Shown here one piece after another: positions 13,751 through 26,600 of a stretch of DNA of 64,000 nucleotides. Origin of the DNA: Diprion similis (lineage: Eukaryota; Arthropoda; Insecta; Hymenoptera; Diprionidae); contig NC_060112.1 of NCBI RefSeq assembly GCF_021155765.1, positions 7,812,001 through 7,876,000 on the forward strand, given 5' to 3'. Below the pieces are notes generated by a model that was not told the origin of the DNA, made no database searches, and saw only the letters and a program-made list of their open reading frames with translations. Both the position numbers and the translations under genes were made by a program. The number at the start of each line of letters is the position of its first letter. Positions within the stretch are counted from its first letter, which is position 1.

Positions 13751-14413
13751 TGTTCGCGCTCGATCCTCACGGACCCGTTGGGACCTCGCGACGCTTAGGG
13801 CACCCAGCCGCATGGTGGCGCGCTGTGCGCAAACGGGGTCTAGCGGGCGCGCGCGCAGCTCGCGGTTTCACGCGCGCGCGCTATTCACTTGGAATCGAGC
13901 GCTCGAGTAGGTAGGACGTGCTGCTAAATCTCCCTATTCTGCCCGTGCGTGCGATTACCGCGTTCTTCCTGCGCTTGGGTGGGTCTCGAGTTTTTTCCAT
14001 TTCACGTGGTTTTAAGGATCACGTTTTTAGGGTTGGTTACGGGAACGGGGTCCATGTTTTGGTGACCTGAGGTGCCCGTTCTTAGGAGGAGCGTCGACGC
14101 GGCGACACACTTGTCGTAAGACGTAACACTTCCACGTAAAAGTCGGAAGTGCGGCGTATTGACTACTTGTACATGCTTGGCAGGGGAGATCAAGATTATT
14201 GAATGATCATTCAATTTAGATTAATTTGTTTAATAAGGAACGTACCAGGCAATTTATTACTTTGTGGCCTTGCGAAGTGATTTTTGTTGAATAAATACAG
14301 AACTTGCTTCGGCTTTTCCCTCTAAATCGTGAGGGTTTTTGTGCCAAAGCAAGCGCTCTCTTATCTCTCACGAAATTGTGGACTTTATTTATTCACTATC
14401 GATTTCTAGACAA
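13751..14413. mobile_element. GC-rich block followed by an AATAAA; possible solo LTR
   Basis: 13751-13990 is by far the most GC- and CpG-rich stretch of the window, including alternating GC runs at 13847-13856 and 13871-13881. It is followed by ordinary DNA with an AATAAA at 14290-14295. A block starting TG (13751) with a GC-rich front part and a polyadenylation signal in its rear part would fit a solo LTR, with the end placed near a CA at about 14412. I could not find a clean target-site duplication, and no internal retrotransposon genes are present. An isolated CpG island is the alternative. Confidence 0.25.
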
Positions 14414-17400
14414 GTAACGAAACAGATTTAATTTTCACTAGCACATTTTGAACTGCTTTGTACGATTTTATGAATTTTAAGCGGTTGAATGATTTTATTC
14501 TTTTATGATTATCGACTAATGACAAAAACGCCCCAACTCGATTCTGATTGTTATTGAATAAATAATGCATGCATGTACAAGTCTTCGATATGATTTCCGT
14601 CTGGATTTCTATTTATCTTGAATAATTTCAATATTTGTCTTATCCTAAATATAATATCAATTGTCTACATCAGTAAGTCCGTAAAATCCTAATTTTCGGT
14701 ATTCCCGTGGTACTAAATCATGATTCAAAGTTTGAAGTCAAACGCGTTACAAAACCACTCGTGTTATAATCTGCTAAACTACAAAAAATTCGTCTCCCGC
14801 ATAATTAGCGTTCGAAGCATTAGTCGGTAACTGAACTTAGTGAGTGATTGGCTTTTACAGATAGATTCGCTACAAAATATTTATGATTATTTGAAATAGA
14901 GAAAGTCGTGATGAAGATCTGACACAGAAAATATCTATTTACGTAAAGTAATATTCCGTCCACATATAATCTTCCGCCAAAATTTAGGATCCATGTGTCG
15001 GGATGAAATATCACCTGCTGTTTTTTGGAAATAACTTATTCTACATTTTTCATTCGTCACATTTCTATTAGAAATGGTGAGAGCGCATATAATATACTTA
15101 TGACACGATTTTCGTGACGCTTCATCAATTGGAAAGCATGTGATATACGATAATTGATTACGATAAACGAAATGGAAGAAACATTGTTGCACTTACAATA
15201 CCTGGTGGCCAAATTTTGCCGAGGAAATATTTTCTCAATAGTAATAAATACCGTTTCATTTGATAGCAAAAATTATTGCTTTATTCACTTTTTTGTTGGC
15301 TCAAATAACATTTCGGATAATTAAAGAAAAAGAGCAAAAATTTTCTCTACATTTGTTGCGTCATATTTAGTAAAGTTAATAAATCTCTTTTTGTACATCC
15401 ATTGCAAATTAAGAATTAGGAATTAGAAAAATCTCTATTCTTTGATTATACAATTATTCACCGGATTACACGAGCAATTAAATTTATTGAGAATAAGAGA
15501 AATTCGGTAATTTCTCCAAGTCTTCTTGATGCAAATTTAATTTGTAAATTTCACTTTAAAATATGAAATTTCTTGTATCTTCTGGAAAAATGAGGGGCAA
15601 AAATTAATTCCAATCTAAATAATGTTTAAAGATTTATTTTCAAAGATTATTTTGAAGAATTACGTCCGGTGGCTTGAAGTCGGCTCGTTAGACACGCTAG
15701 GCCTTCTCTGATCTCTCTGAATCTTTGATTAAATTAAAACTGAAACGCAGTAGGCAAACTGCTTCTGTATCCACCTATGGACCAGTGCCTTTCCATGAGA
15801 AATATTTCACGCAATATCAATCTCGCGGCACGTGCGGTTAGTTAGGGACCGAAAAAGATCGCGACGAATGGTTTAACGTCAGTGCAACGTTGTGACAGCG
15901 TAAAATGTTTCATATTTTCCTCAATACTCATATCATGAGCGTATAGCCGTATACGTTGCGAAACTGGTCACAATTAGTTTGAGCCTTTACTTGGTCTCTT
16001 CTTCTTTGCTTTACTGCGAGCCCAAGACTTCACCCAAGCAATTTGCTGATTACAGTTATCATCACGTGTGAATAGTTTTATGTGAGGTCACATAGTAATG
16101 CTCTTGATCTTCAAAAACTTTCGTGTCTTTATGATTTCTTGCCCTCATTTTTTTTACCAAAAATGGGGCTTCAGCTGAGATAAACGAGATTTGAACTTCA
16201 ACAGACCGCTAATATTCATCAACTTATATATTATGTTGACAAGTCATTCGTAAAAATAAAATCAAATCTTGTCAGTAGAATAATTTACAGTCGAGCAGTC
16301 ACGTTTGAGGGGATGGTTGTATTATGACTTACCTTCCCCATTTGCATGTTATTTCGGAGTTAACATTCACCTTGTTGTGCCAGAAATTTCGCATGCATGT
16401 ATAAGGACGTATAACCAGAGTTACCTAGCAAATGATTTTACCTAAATTTCGGGACCTCGGAATTCACTAAAATTAACATTTATAAACATTAGCTCAGTTT
16501 CTTGACCATTGAAAGCAATGTCCTTGCGGAGATTGTGTTCCTCTATCAGCATGAACTAAAAATCGAAAGTTATTGAAGTGGCATTGAGATTGTACTTTCG
16601 TTATTTTATGTCTAAGATTTCGCACACGACGAATAAGGATAATAAAAATATCGTTAACTCGTACACGCAGACTGAGAATTTTGTAGAAAAGGTAAAACGT
16701 TTACCTACTACACCTATATCGAAAGGATGTAACGTTGTTACAAAACTGCGTTGTAATAAGGCTTCGTTCGTTCACGTTAATGCTTTGCATCGTTGACCAG
16801 AAGTATTTAGTTCATTATGAGCATGTTTGAGGTTGAGAATTCACCACCGTGAATCATTCACGTGATTTAGTTAGAAATATTCACTATTGTTGTATAACAT
16901 ATACCGCTTAACAACGGTATGCGGTTTCACTCGACGCTCTAATGCAGTATGAGAAAAAGATTTGGGTTTTCATAATCTTCAGGATTTAAATGCACCGAGA
17001 ACACTTACTGCTAGTGAAAGCTAGTAAAAAGTTACTTGACACTTTTAAAAATGTTGGATTATTTAATTAAACTTTATTTAATCCAATTTTTATCCTAACT
17101 CTGCATAAAAATGTTCGGTGGTTTTGTGCTGAAACCGCGTCTGAAAGTTTTGCATACATTCTAGTAGTTGACTGTTCTCCATATTTATGTCGCGTTATGC
17201 CCCGTTCGTGTAATGGTCCATGGCAGGAATTGTTGAAATGTTATCATCGAATACTTTGGATGGTGCAACCAATTCGGAGACAAATGATGTTCAGCAACTT
17301 TGTGAAAACGTCGGAACTACTGTACAAAAAAAAAGTGAGTATTAAAGAGACATCACAGGTAAAATATTTCAATTATACTTGATGTTTATTCCTGTTATTA

Positions 17401-20400
17401 AATTTGTTTGTAAGGTGATAAAAAGTATCACGGTTACGGCTTGCTTAGCATCTCCCTTAACATAGAATTGCGATGAAACATGACTTACTTAGCCCTCGTG
17501 CTTTTGGGCAAGAGATTCACATTTTGGAGCAACAACTAAGTTGAAAGTAACGAAGACATTTGGTTCCCACCCGCAGGCAATTATTGATTACTTAATTACT
17601 GTACTCCTGGATACTCATTAAAACACTTAAATTTCTATCAACACTTTACCAGGAGATATTAGGATGAATGAAAAAATCTGAAATTTAGATACGTGTATGT
17701 ATGAATAAATATATATATATGTATATTGAACGACGACTGTGACGAAAGAAAGCGCATTGGTCTCGGAGAAAGCGCAGGTGATGCTTAAAAACACATATAC
17801 ATACCTATATGATACATTGGTATATATATATAATGAAATTCTGATTGGAACTGAAATTCAAACGAAGAAGAAATCGCAAATGCTTTCTCTGTATTATAAA
17901 TAAATTGAATACTATCTTCGATAATTATAATATTAACTTTGAAGGCTGATTTGTAAATGTGTTTTTTCAAAAACAGATTTGATTACCAGTGAGGAAAATC
18001 AGGCCTTATAAGACTGGATACAGCGTGGTTGGTTTATCAATCGAGTAGGTATCTGTGGTCTTATTAGAACAAATTCTCAGGTCGATATTAGCCAATAACT
18101 TGATAGTCGCGAGTGTGTTTAAATTCATAATATCAACGTTTAACTTACGTGAATGTTGTTCACCTTCTAAACAGTCGGTTGGTATTATACCTATGTTACG
18201 AAGCTCGTACAGTCGAAAGATTTTTGTATATTCGCTCTCTGGTGATTTCTAATTAACACTTGGTTGAGAATCAGTAACGCTTGAATTATTGATAAAGACC
18301 TTGATATTCCTGGAGACTAACCAGGTGCAAGATATGTAATTTGTATGATATTTGAGACCAAAATGATTTGCTTGCGGATTCAACATATTAAGAATCCAAG
18401 GCATATCACCGAAAACTTTTTTCTATAGGACAACAGAATCGAGATCAGAAATCTTCTTCCTGTCGATCCTTGGCAAGTTTAGTATCAGAATTAGATTTTG
18501 TTACATCTAACCACGTAATTATACAGTTTGATTTAAGACTCGTCATTTTATTAAAATGGGACAGGAAAAAGGAATCAAAAAACGGGTGAAACGTTGGCGG
18601 TGAGATTCCGTAACGATTATCGTAACATCTGATCTAAGATTTGTTTGACCCGTTTTAGATTGGTTCGAATTGAAATACATTTGGCATTCGTAGCCCGGAG
18701 GGCAGATTTCTCGACATGGAGGAGCCAAAGTTAAGAGCCAGCTCTGAAACAAGTCGAGGATCCATAGAGGGGCGTTCGATCCTGGCGGTGCGATCGATCT
18801 CGTCTGATGTTGCAAAGGACAAAAATTGCTTCGTTAATCTTATTTAAGGCACACGACTCGCGAGACGACATCGTCGTACTTGTTTCTAGCCTTTTTACCG
18901 ACAGCCTCGCCACGCTTGACTCAAATGCAATCTTCGGCATCTGATAACTTTGATAAACAATCACCAGACGGCGACACTTGCAGGCGTAAGACAATTTGCT
19001 CAATATATAATCCCTCTCTCCTTGTTCTTCGTTACACCCGAGTTATTTTGCCGTTGCTGTCAAATCCAGCGATCGACTATCGACGTTATTTAGCATTAAA
19101 GATACTCCTTAATTCGGTGGAAAAAAAAAACTAACCGGACATTCAAGTTTATAGAAATAAAATACATTCACGGATTTTGTTGATGGATTTTATTTTATTT
19201 TTCTCAGCCTGCTGAATTCGAATATTTGGAGAACTGATCCCACAAATAGTTGTTGATACATAAAATTAAAATGGATTCAAAATTATATTCTTACTTGACA
19301 CTTCGTTTTTCAAACTGTGAATATCGTTGCTTTTGCCCATTGATTCGTAATACGTAACGTGTTCCTAGTCAGTGCACACGGTAATAATATTATAGTAATA
19401 AACACGTACGACGTTATGTGAAGGAAACGATTAGGCGTTTGTGTATCCACAAAATCGTAAAAAAAATTAAAAAAAAAAAAAAAAAACTAAAAAACGAAAA
19501 GCCCCGAATTCACTGAATATCGCGCATCAATTACAATTACAGGCATATTATTAATATCAATAAAACCGGAAAGTCGGAAGTAATCATAATCCAAGTATTA
19601 GCCGTGCATCTACTTTCTCAAATAGGCATTAATAACCATACATGATTGAATCAAACTTTCCAGTTATTGCTCTTTGATTTCAATTCAACTTTACGTGTTT
19701 GTTAAGCGGGTTCCAACACATCAACAATGCAAGAATTTACAGTGGGCCAGAATGTGGGGCAAAAATGTCTGTCACTCGAGTAGCTGCGTACTAAAATAGT
19801 TTGAAGAGCGACTCCCCCCTCCCTCAAAATAAATTCAATGGTAATCGCTTTTACTGACTAGCAAAATAAATCACAGTTTTCTAAGACTTCGTCAAAATTA
19901 GATGAGAATTGATATTCGCACGTGAAATCTTCGTATGACTAGATAACGAATATTATTATTTATACGAAGATAGGATTATTCGTTTACAAATTCATCGAGA
20001 TCAGATAAAACCTAGTTTCTCATGCAATTATTTTTATAACAGATAAACTTATCCTCATTTTCATTTAGACAATCAAAAATATACCGATAAACACAGAAGA
20101 TCTTTAACACACTTAAGAAAACTCAAACTCAACTCACGTTATCTCTATGAGATAAAAGGTGATATAAATTGATATAAGATGATTATCTTAGACATAATTA
20201 TCTAGAGAATGTAAAACATTGAGTACACGAACAAATATTTTTAAAATAGTCAGATGTTATTCGGTGATTTGAACGAAGTTCTATTTCCAGTTTCAAGATA
20301 TCTTTGCTGTTGTAAACCTGCTAAAAAATATGGAACTATGTGAAATAACAAATCCGTTAACACCGGATCTCCTTACACAGAATATAATAGGATTTGCTAG

Positions 20401-21600
20401 CCTATGAGATGGCGGAACGTGAGGACTGACCGGTAGTTCTCAAAAATCGTAAAACTGGTCTTTCAAATTTCAAATCAGTAAACTGATATTTGTACTCAAA
20501 CCAACTGCGACTCTGCAAGTTTTTTGTTTTCAGTAGCATGAGACCTGTAAGACTCTTTATTAATCACGTAAGAAATTGAAGAACTGAACAAATTATTCTT
20601 TTTCAAACAGCTGTTTCCATTCTTTCACTCTATTCTATCCACTTGATTGATATCAATAAAATTCAACACCGAATGGAGAAACACGGTATTGCGTAATTAC
20701 TGAAGAAAAAAAAATGGTCAACTTCTTAAAAGGTTACCTACATATCTACTCGATGGGCAGCGTTTTAACAAGGCTATTCAGTATCCGAAGAGTAAAAAAA
20801 TGACACTAGAAACACAACGTCCTACGCGTGCGCCGCGTATGTTATACGCACATATGTAGAATAGGTTCTAGATTAACGGGAACGAGAGAGGGATAGCCCA
20901 GTTTACTGATAATTGCCTCCGGCATCTTATGCAATGGAAAGTCTGCACGTTAGTCCATAACTGCGTGTATCCGCGCAGCTCTGTCAACTTCTTGATGCAT
21001 ATAATAATTCGAAGTCTCCGCCTATGTTGGAGGAGAATTTATCAGCCCAGTAAAGTCATTCCTTGGGCATAACTTGTGCTTTGGAACTTTTTTTTTCTTT
21101 CATTACTTTTTTTCCTGCGGGTTTCACGTGGTCATGGTATCCATGCTCTTTACTTCATCTCACAGTTTCACCGTGAGTACCTATGATTTCATCTCATGTC
21201 AGAGTGAGAGGCTATTCGCGTTACTGGCGATCACCTTTTGCGGAATGATCTCGAGCAAGTCAATCTAGCACGTGCACTGTACGTGCTGGGCCAATCTCAA
21301 GCATTAGTGGTTCGGTCTGACGTTAACTACTGTCAAAATTCTGCATTGCAATAACTGGAGAAATGAGCGGGTAATAATTTCATTTCAAAACTGTTGGTGT
21401 TGGAAACAGTGAAAATGGATAAATTCAAACTTGTAGTGAATAATATTCAGACCAATTTCAACGTTTACTGTGCTATAGCCGTTAAAGTATTAATTTTAGA
21501 AAAAACAGCTCAGAATCCAACAACATTTGTAGGAACTTTCATTCAAAAAATTAGCAGATGAACGTTGTTGGACCGATTCGCATCCCATTCTTGTAATTTG
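14414..21600. other. No gene recognised; TA microsatellites
   Basis: The DNA is AT-rich and non-coding, with TA-type microsatellites around 17705-17730 and 17820-17835 and an A-rich run near 19465-19490. The frames of 60-90 codons in this stretch lack a signal peptide, splice support or recognisable domains. Confidence 0.45.
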
Positions 21601-21617
21601 CAAAGTAATCCAGACGT

Positions 21618-21715
21618 GCGAGTGGCCAAGCTATGAAATGATCGGAAGGCCGTTCAAGCGGCTTGGAATCTGTCTGGCCTTCGTTTTTGAGGTTGTTGCC
21701 CGTTGGGCCACTCGC
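21618..21715. repeat. Nested hairpin / cruciform
   Basis: The outer arms GCGAGTGGCC (21618-21627) and GGCCACTCGC (21706-21715) are perfect inverted repeats. Inside them GAAGGCC and GGCCTTC form a second pair, and within that CAAGC-G-GCTTG is a third small palindrome. The whole 98-bp block is GC-richer than its flanks. It may be a small structured RNA, a tiny palindromic transposon or a protein-binding palindrome. Confidence 0.6.
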
Positions 21716-23326
21716 TACAGGGAATCATTTATCTCACCTATTGCCTGAGGTCAGTATTCCTAACGGTGTAATTTGTGTTCGCGTAAGTTGAATCGGGTAG
21801 TTAGAGGTGCACCAGGTAAATTCGTGGCGATCCCACACGTGGATCACGCTTGGAAATGACGAGTGATTCATCGGTAAGTCAGTAGCTATTGCTTACTGAT
21901 ATCGTCAGTACATCTCTTACGTAAAGTATAGCTCTCTGACAGGTTTGAACAGGCATTGTTTAACCGAGCGTTTTATATTCGTGGCTGATCAATATTCGTT
22001 AATTCGAATCGGTGATGAGTTCCTCGGTTATAAATAGACGCCACTATTCGTGGCTTTGTGAAGTTCAAGGCGAAATTCAAATGAAGGCTGCTAAGTCTTG
22101 AGAATATTCTTTTTCAAAGCAATTCGTTGTTATGCGGTTAATGAGGGATTATTATCTTAACTGCATATGAGAGATGCGGTGAGTCAACAAGAAAACGCAT
22201 TATTATCTCTAAACAGGAGAAAGAGTCGAGTGCAGTTTGCACCATGTTTGCTTGGTCTCTGGGAAAGGAGATTAATTTCCATTCTTCATGTTTCTTAACG
22301 TCTCCGGGAGTTCATTGTTACTCGAGAAATGTCAGGATCATGATCGAGACCACGACCACGACCGTGCTGTCAGCGCTCTGATTCCATTGCTTGATTAGAA
22401 AATTCAATTGTAACTATTGTTTCCTGATGTCGCAAGAACTTTGCAATCGACACCGAAATTATTGAACCAACGTATTTCACTGAAACTTATTTCTTGTGTT
22501 GCTTCAGATTGTTTGATTAATTTTATCTGATTAACAACAGAATTCTACTTCCAGAGATATTGAATATAATCTTGTTTAGAAATTCTACTAATTTTGAACG
22601 GCCGGATGAAATTTAAGTCAAATTTTTTATAACCTGTTTGTAAATTTCGATTTTAGAAATCTGTAGAGCTTGCCTAATATATTCCATTTCTGGACAGTGC
22701 GGTAAAATGACAGAAATGCTCGATTTTACGCACTAGGGCTTCTTTGGCACTTTTTCTTACGGTGCAAACTGACACTCATCTCATCATAGAAAGTGAATTC
22801 AGTTCCAGTCACCTCATGCAGGTGAAAAATACATGTTTTGTAGTTAGAAGCTACGTGACTATTCTAATCATATCGACTTACAATTGGGTCCAGATATCGA
22901 GGCATGAAGCAAAATGTCTGATGAAAAAGTTTCAACGTCAGAATAGTTCGTAGATGGTTATTTAGACGCGTATACTGGAATCGGGTCCTGCGTGCAAGCG
23001 TTACAGTTGGTCAAGTGCTTGCGAAAGGGAGAGTTCAGTTTCTGTCGGTACCCCTGGATGTATTGGAATCACCAGCTGAGTGTTCTAATATCAAAGCATG
23101 AGGATGATGAAATTACGATTGTTAATAATATTGTAGAGCTCACGCTACCGATGAGGTGCATGCATTCGTGACAACCTGCACCTCTGGTCTGGACTGTCGA
23201 TGCCTAATGCATAAACCTAGCGATGAAAAGAACACGCAAGTTTCTGCATTTGCAGGAAGGGGGTATAGAAAACTAATAATTAGCCTGGGTATATACCAGA
23301 GATCTGAAAATATCGCTGGCCAGTAC

Positions 23327-23367
23327 TTTTAAATCCATGCGAAGCATAGCTCGTGCGGTTGTCAGTT
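23327..23367 (+). promoter_or_regulatory. Possible core promoter of the ten-exon gene
   Basis: A TATA-like TTTTAAAT (23327-23334) lies about 30 bases before TCAGTT (23362-23367), which matches the insect initiator TCAGTY. Transcription from here would give a leader of about 315 bases before the ATG at 23679. Another TATA-like string (TATATACC, about 23289) is a competing candidate. Confidence 0.35.
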
Positions 23368-23678
23368 GTTTAATGTGATTTTCGCGAGATTCGACATCAT
23401 ACGAAGAGATTCATATGGAAATATGAATCCGCAGGTTTTCGCTTGTCACTGGAAAACAAGTTGAGACGATTGTACAGATTACCGCACAGTCGTTAAACCC
23501 GTGTTCAAGAGCTGTTTTATACTACTTGAAGTCATCACGCCACGTAGTTCCGTAAATTGTAAGATGACTTCCACCAGGAAGTAGCATCACTATAGAGCAC
23601 ATCGTCATTAAAGCATTTGTATACCTTGGTTGGATAATATTGCAAAGACATTTTCAACGGCTTAAATATACCGAAGAA

Positions 23679-26600
23679 ATGGTTAAACTAACTTTTTTCG
23701 TTTACCTGTATGTCATTGGGTTGTGCCTTACCGATTTGTCCAACGGGAAACCATTGGCTAGAGTCCAACGGTCGAAGAATCCTAAAGTGACCTCATTAAA
23801 AACAGCCAGAGCGATTATCACCCGGGACGAATTGGTGGCATTGGCTCAATATGCAATGCGAATGATGGCTTCGAGAATTAACATCACTCTTCAACCGGCG
23901 ACAATTTCTAGTGATCCTCCGGAACGTTCGGACCATCCCCGTGTCACTTCTGGCATCGACAGGCCCACGATCACTACTGTACGGCCTCCAAGTGTTCCGG
24001 GGGTTCGTGAGAATGTAAAGCAAACACATCAAGTATTCAATGAATATGTGAATCGGAAGTTACAAGATCCTCATCAAAGAGTCGAAGGAGCGGAGAACTT
24101 TGCTGTGTTTTCACAAAATCCTTTGAAGTTCTCTGTTGGCCATCGTGTCCAATTGGCAACTGAAAATCTGCCAACGAAAAGTGAGCTATTTACCGACTTT
24201 TTGGAAAGTGATACAGATTCTTTTCCAAAGGAATACAATATCGAATTCGTACCACAACTGGCGTATATTCCACGAACGGAGACAAGTACCGGAGTCATAT
24301 CGTCCGTGGAACATCAAATCATTCCAAATAATGAACTGCTTCCCTTATCGAAATATGTTGTACTAGCAGATGGAAATAAAAATTTTGGCCCGTCAAGCAT
24401 TCGAGTCACAAACCTTACTGTAGAAAATATTTCACCGCCAGAACGAAGAAGTGCCTTGATGTCAGTTCCTTTCGAGGCAATAATAACTTTCGCTAGACAA
24501 AAGCCAGCAGCATCACCCAAGCTGGACGTTGAGGTTATTCCAACTAGGGATCCTCCTGATGACTTCCCTCCATATTCTGGAATGATTTTGCCGATGGAAA
24601 GAAAGACCAGTAATTCTAGGAGTGCTTCACTGATTTCCATGCCAGAAAATTATCTCAATCCGGCAGAATACACCATGAACGAAGTGAACGCTGACAAGCT
24701 AGACGAAGATTTCAAGCCCATGATGAAACGACAGGCACAAAAGAAGAGTGTATTATTGGAAATGCTTGGTGCCCCTGCAAAAAATTCAGGAGAACATCGC
24801 AATGGCGGTGAAGAAATGACGACACCGTCACCACCTGATATCAACACCTCTACGATCATGAATGTCACTGGGTCTCCAAGTGCTCAACTGAAGGAGGTAG
24901 GACTTTGAAGATACCTAATTACAGTTTTTCTTTAATCTCGGAACAATGTAGCAGTAACAGATCTTGAGTTAAAAACTTGGCGATGGTGAGGTTATGCAAG
25001 CTGCAAGCAGAGATAAATTATATATTAAAGTATCTTGTCATGAACGTCAACACTGTAGCGATGATCATTACAGATGCTAAGGTATTGTTACACGAACCAA
25101 CCAGACACATTTCATTGTTTGTACGGGAAATTATGAGTTAAGGCAAGCGGGAGGAAGAGTTTGTATGCATCGCTGAATTAAATGTTGCTCAAGCAAGCTC
25201 ATTGTCAGTCTAAATAGCGCCAATCTTGATCATGTTAACCTGTTTTTACATTATAATGAGAAGTTGCATAAATATACTGTCGGTTTCAGTAACTGTTCAA
25301 GTATATTTCTAGATTGAATAGTTGATCAGAGAGTACGTGAGTTCAGTATTTGCATATGGGGCATTCCATGTTAACTTATCGAATGATTTTTCCATCATTT
25401 TTGATTTGCTTCAAGATTTTTCATACGATCCTCCGATCTCAATAAAGCACCTCTGAGTTTTTTTCAGGTTTTGTCTTACAATCGTAATTTTTTTTTCATG
25501 ATTGTTCAAACCCATCTAAAAATTGGCATTTTTTTGAATCTCAAAAAATCCTATTTTTTATTCCGATCATTCTGATGTCGGCTCATGATGGGGTGATTTC
25601 TTTCCGATTTTTTGTAGCACTTTAAACATCTTGAACAAAAAAAAACCATATTTCAACGTTTCGAATATGAACAGAGAAATTTAGAAATGTTTTGAGATTT
25701 TCCGGAACGTTGAAATATGTTTTTTTTTCTTTCAAGATGCTTAGTGTGCTAAAAAATCTCCCCTATTTGAGATTTGAAAAAAATGCCAATTTTTTAGATA
25801 GGCTTACATTATAATCAGTAGTAGTAAAGAACCTGAAAAAATTCAGAAGTGCTTTTTTGAGATAGACGAAGCGTATAAAAAATCTTGAAGCAAATCAAAA
25901 ATGGCTAAGGAAAATTATTGGTCGAGTTGACATGTAATGTCCCCTATAAATATCAATATAATCTTCTTCTTTCTCGTTATGAGGGTAAATACCAGAATCA
26001 ATATATCTCGCGTCTTTCGAAGCAAGGTAGACAAATGTCGTAAATGCCGTAGAAGCGATAAATTATTGGGCATTCGTCTCGCAAAATACAGCTAAGCTAA
26101 TATTATTTCTTATTTGTTTATTCGAATATTTCGACAAGGCCAGTATAACCAGTCATATTCATAGTATGGTCATATTCAATATTTGTGACTAACAAATGTT
26201 GGAGAAATGCCAAGTGCTGGTTAAAACTTACTATCAAAAATGAAAGATTACGCCGTAATAATTGCATGTCCATACAACCAAAGCGTCTCTTGATGTTTTG
26301 TTAGTGGAATTGAACAGAGACAAAAAATTTTTCGCCTGACGAAGTCTTGTCAACGTATCAACCGTTCAAGTGACGCTTACGGTATTGGATCTGTATACCT
26401 TTTGCAGAGTCGTTGAACGTTAAATAAGACATTTTGTTGTTTGGCAATCGCGTGCTGACTTATAATTATAAGGTAACCTGCGTTAGCCTGTCCGTAAAGA
26501 TGTGAAGCAAGCCAGAATCGGCTTGACTTTGAACCACAAAATAATAACTCTTCCTTTAACTGCGGTACTGTATTAAGTGAAACGTAAATGTTAGTTGCAG

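Noticed and set aside
18660..18690. GGTTCGAAT-like string resembling a tRNA T-loop
   Set aside because: No acceptor stem, D-arm or anticodon arm can be formed around it. Other GGTTCGA strings (41507, 50699) also fail.
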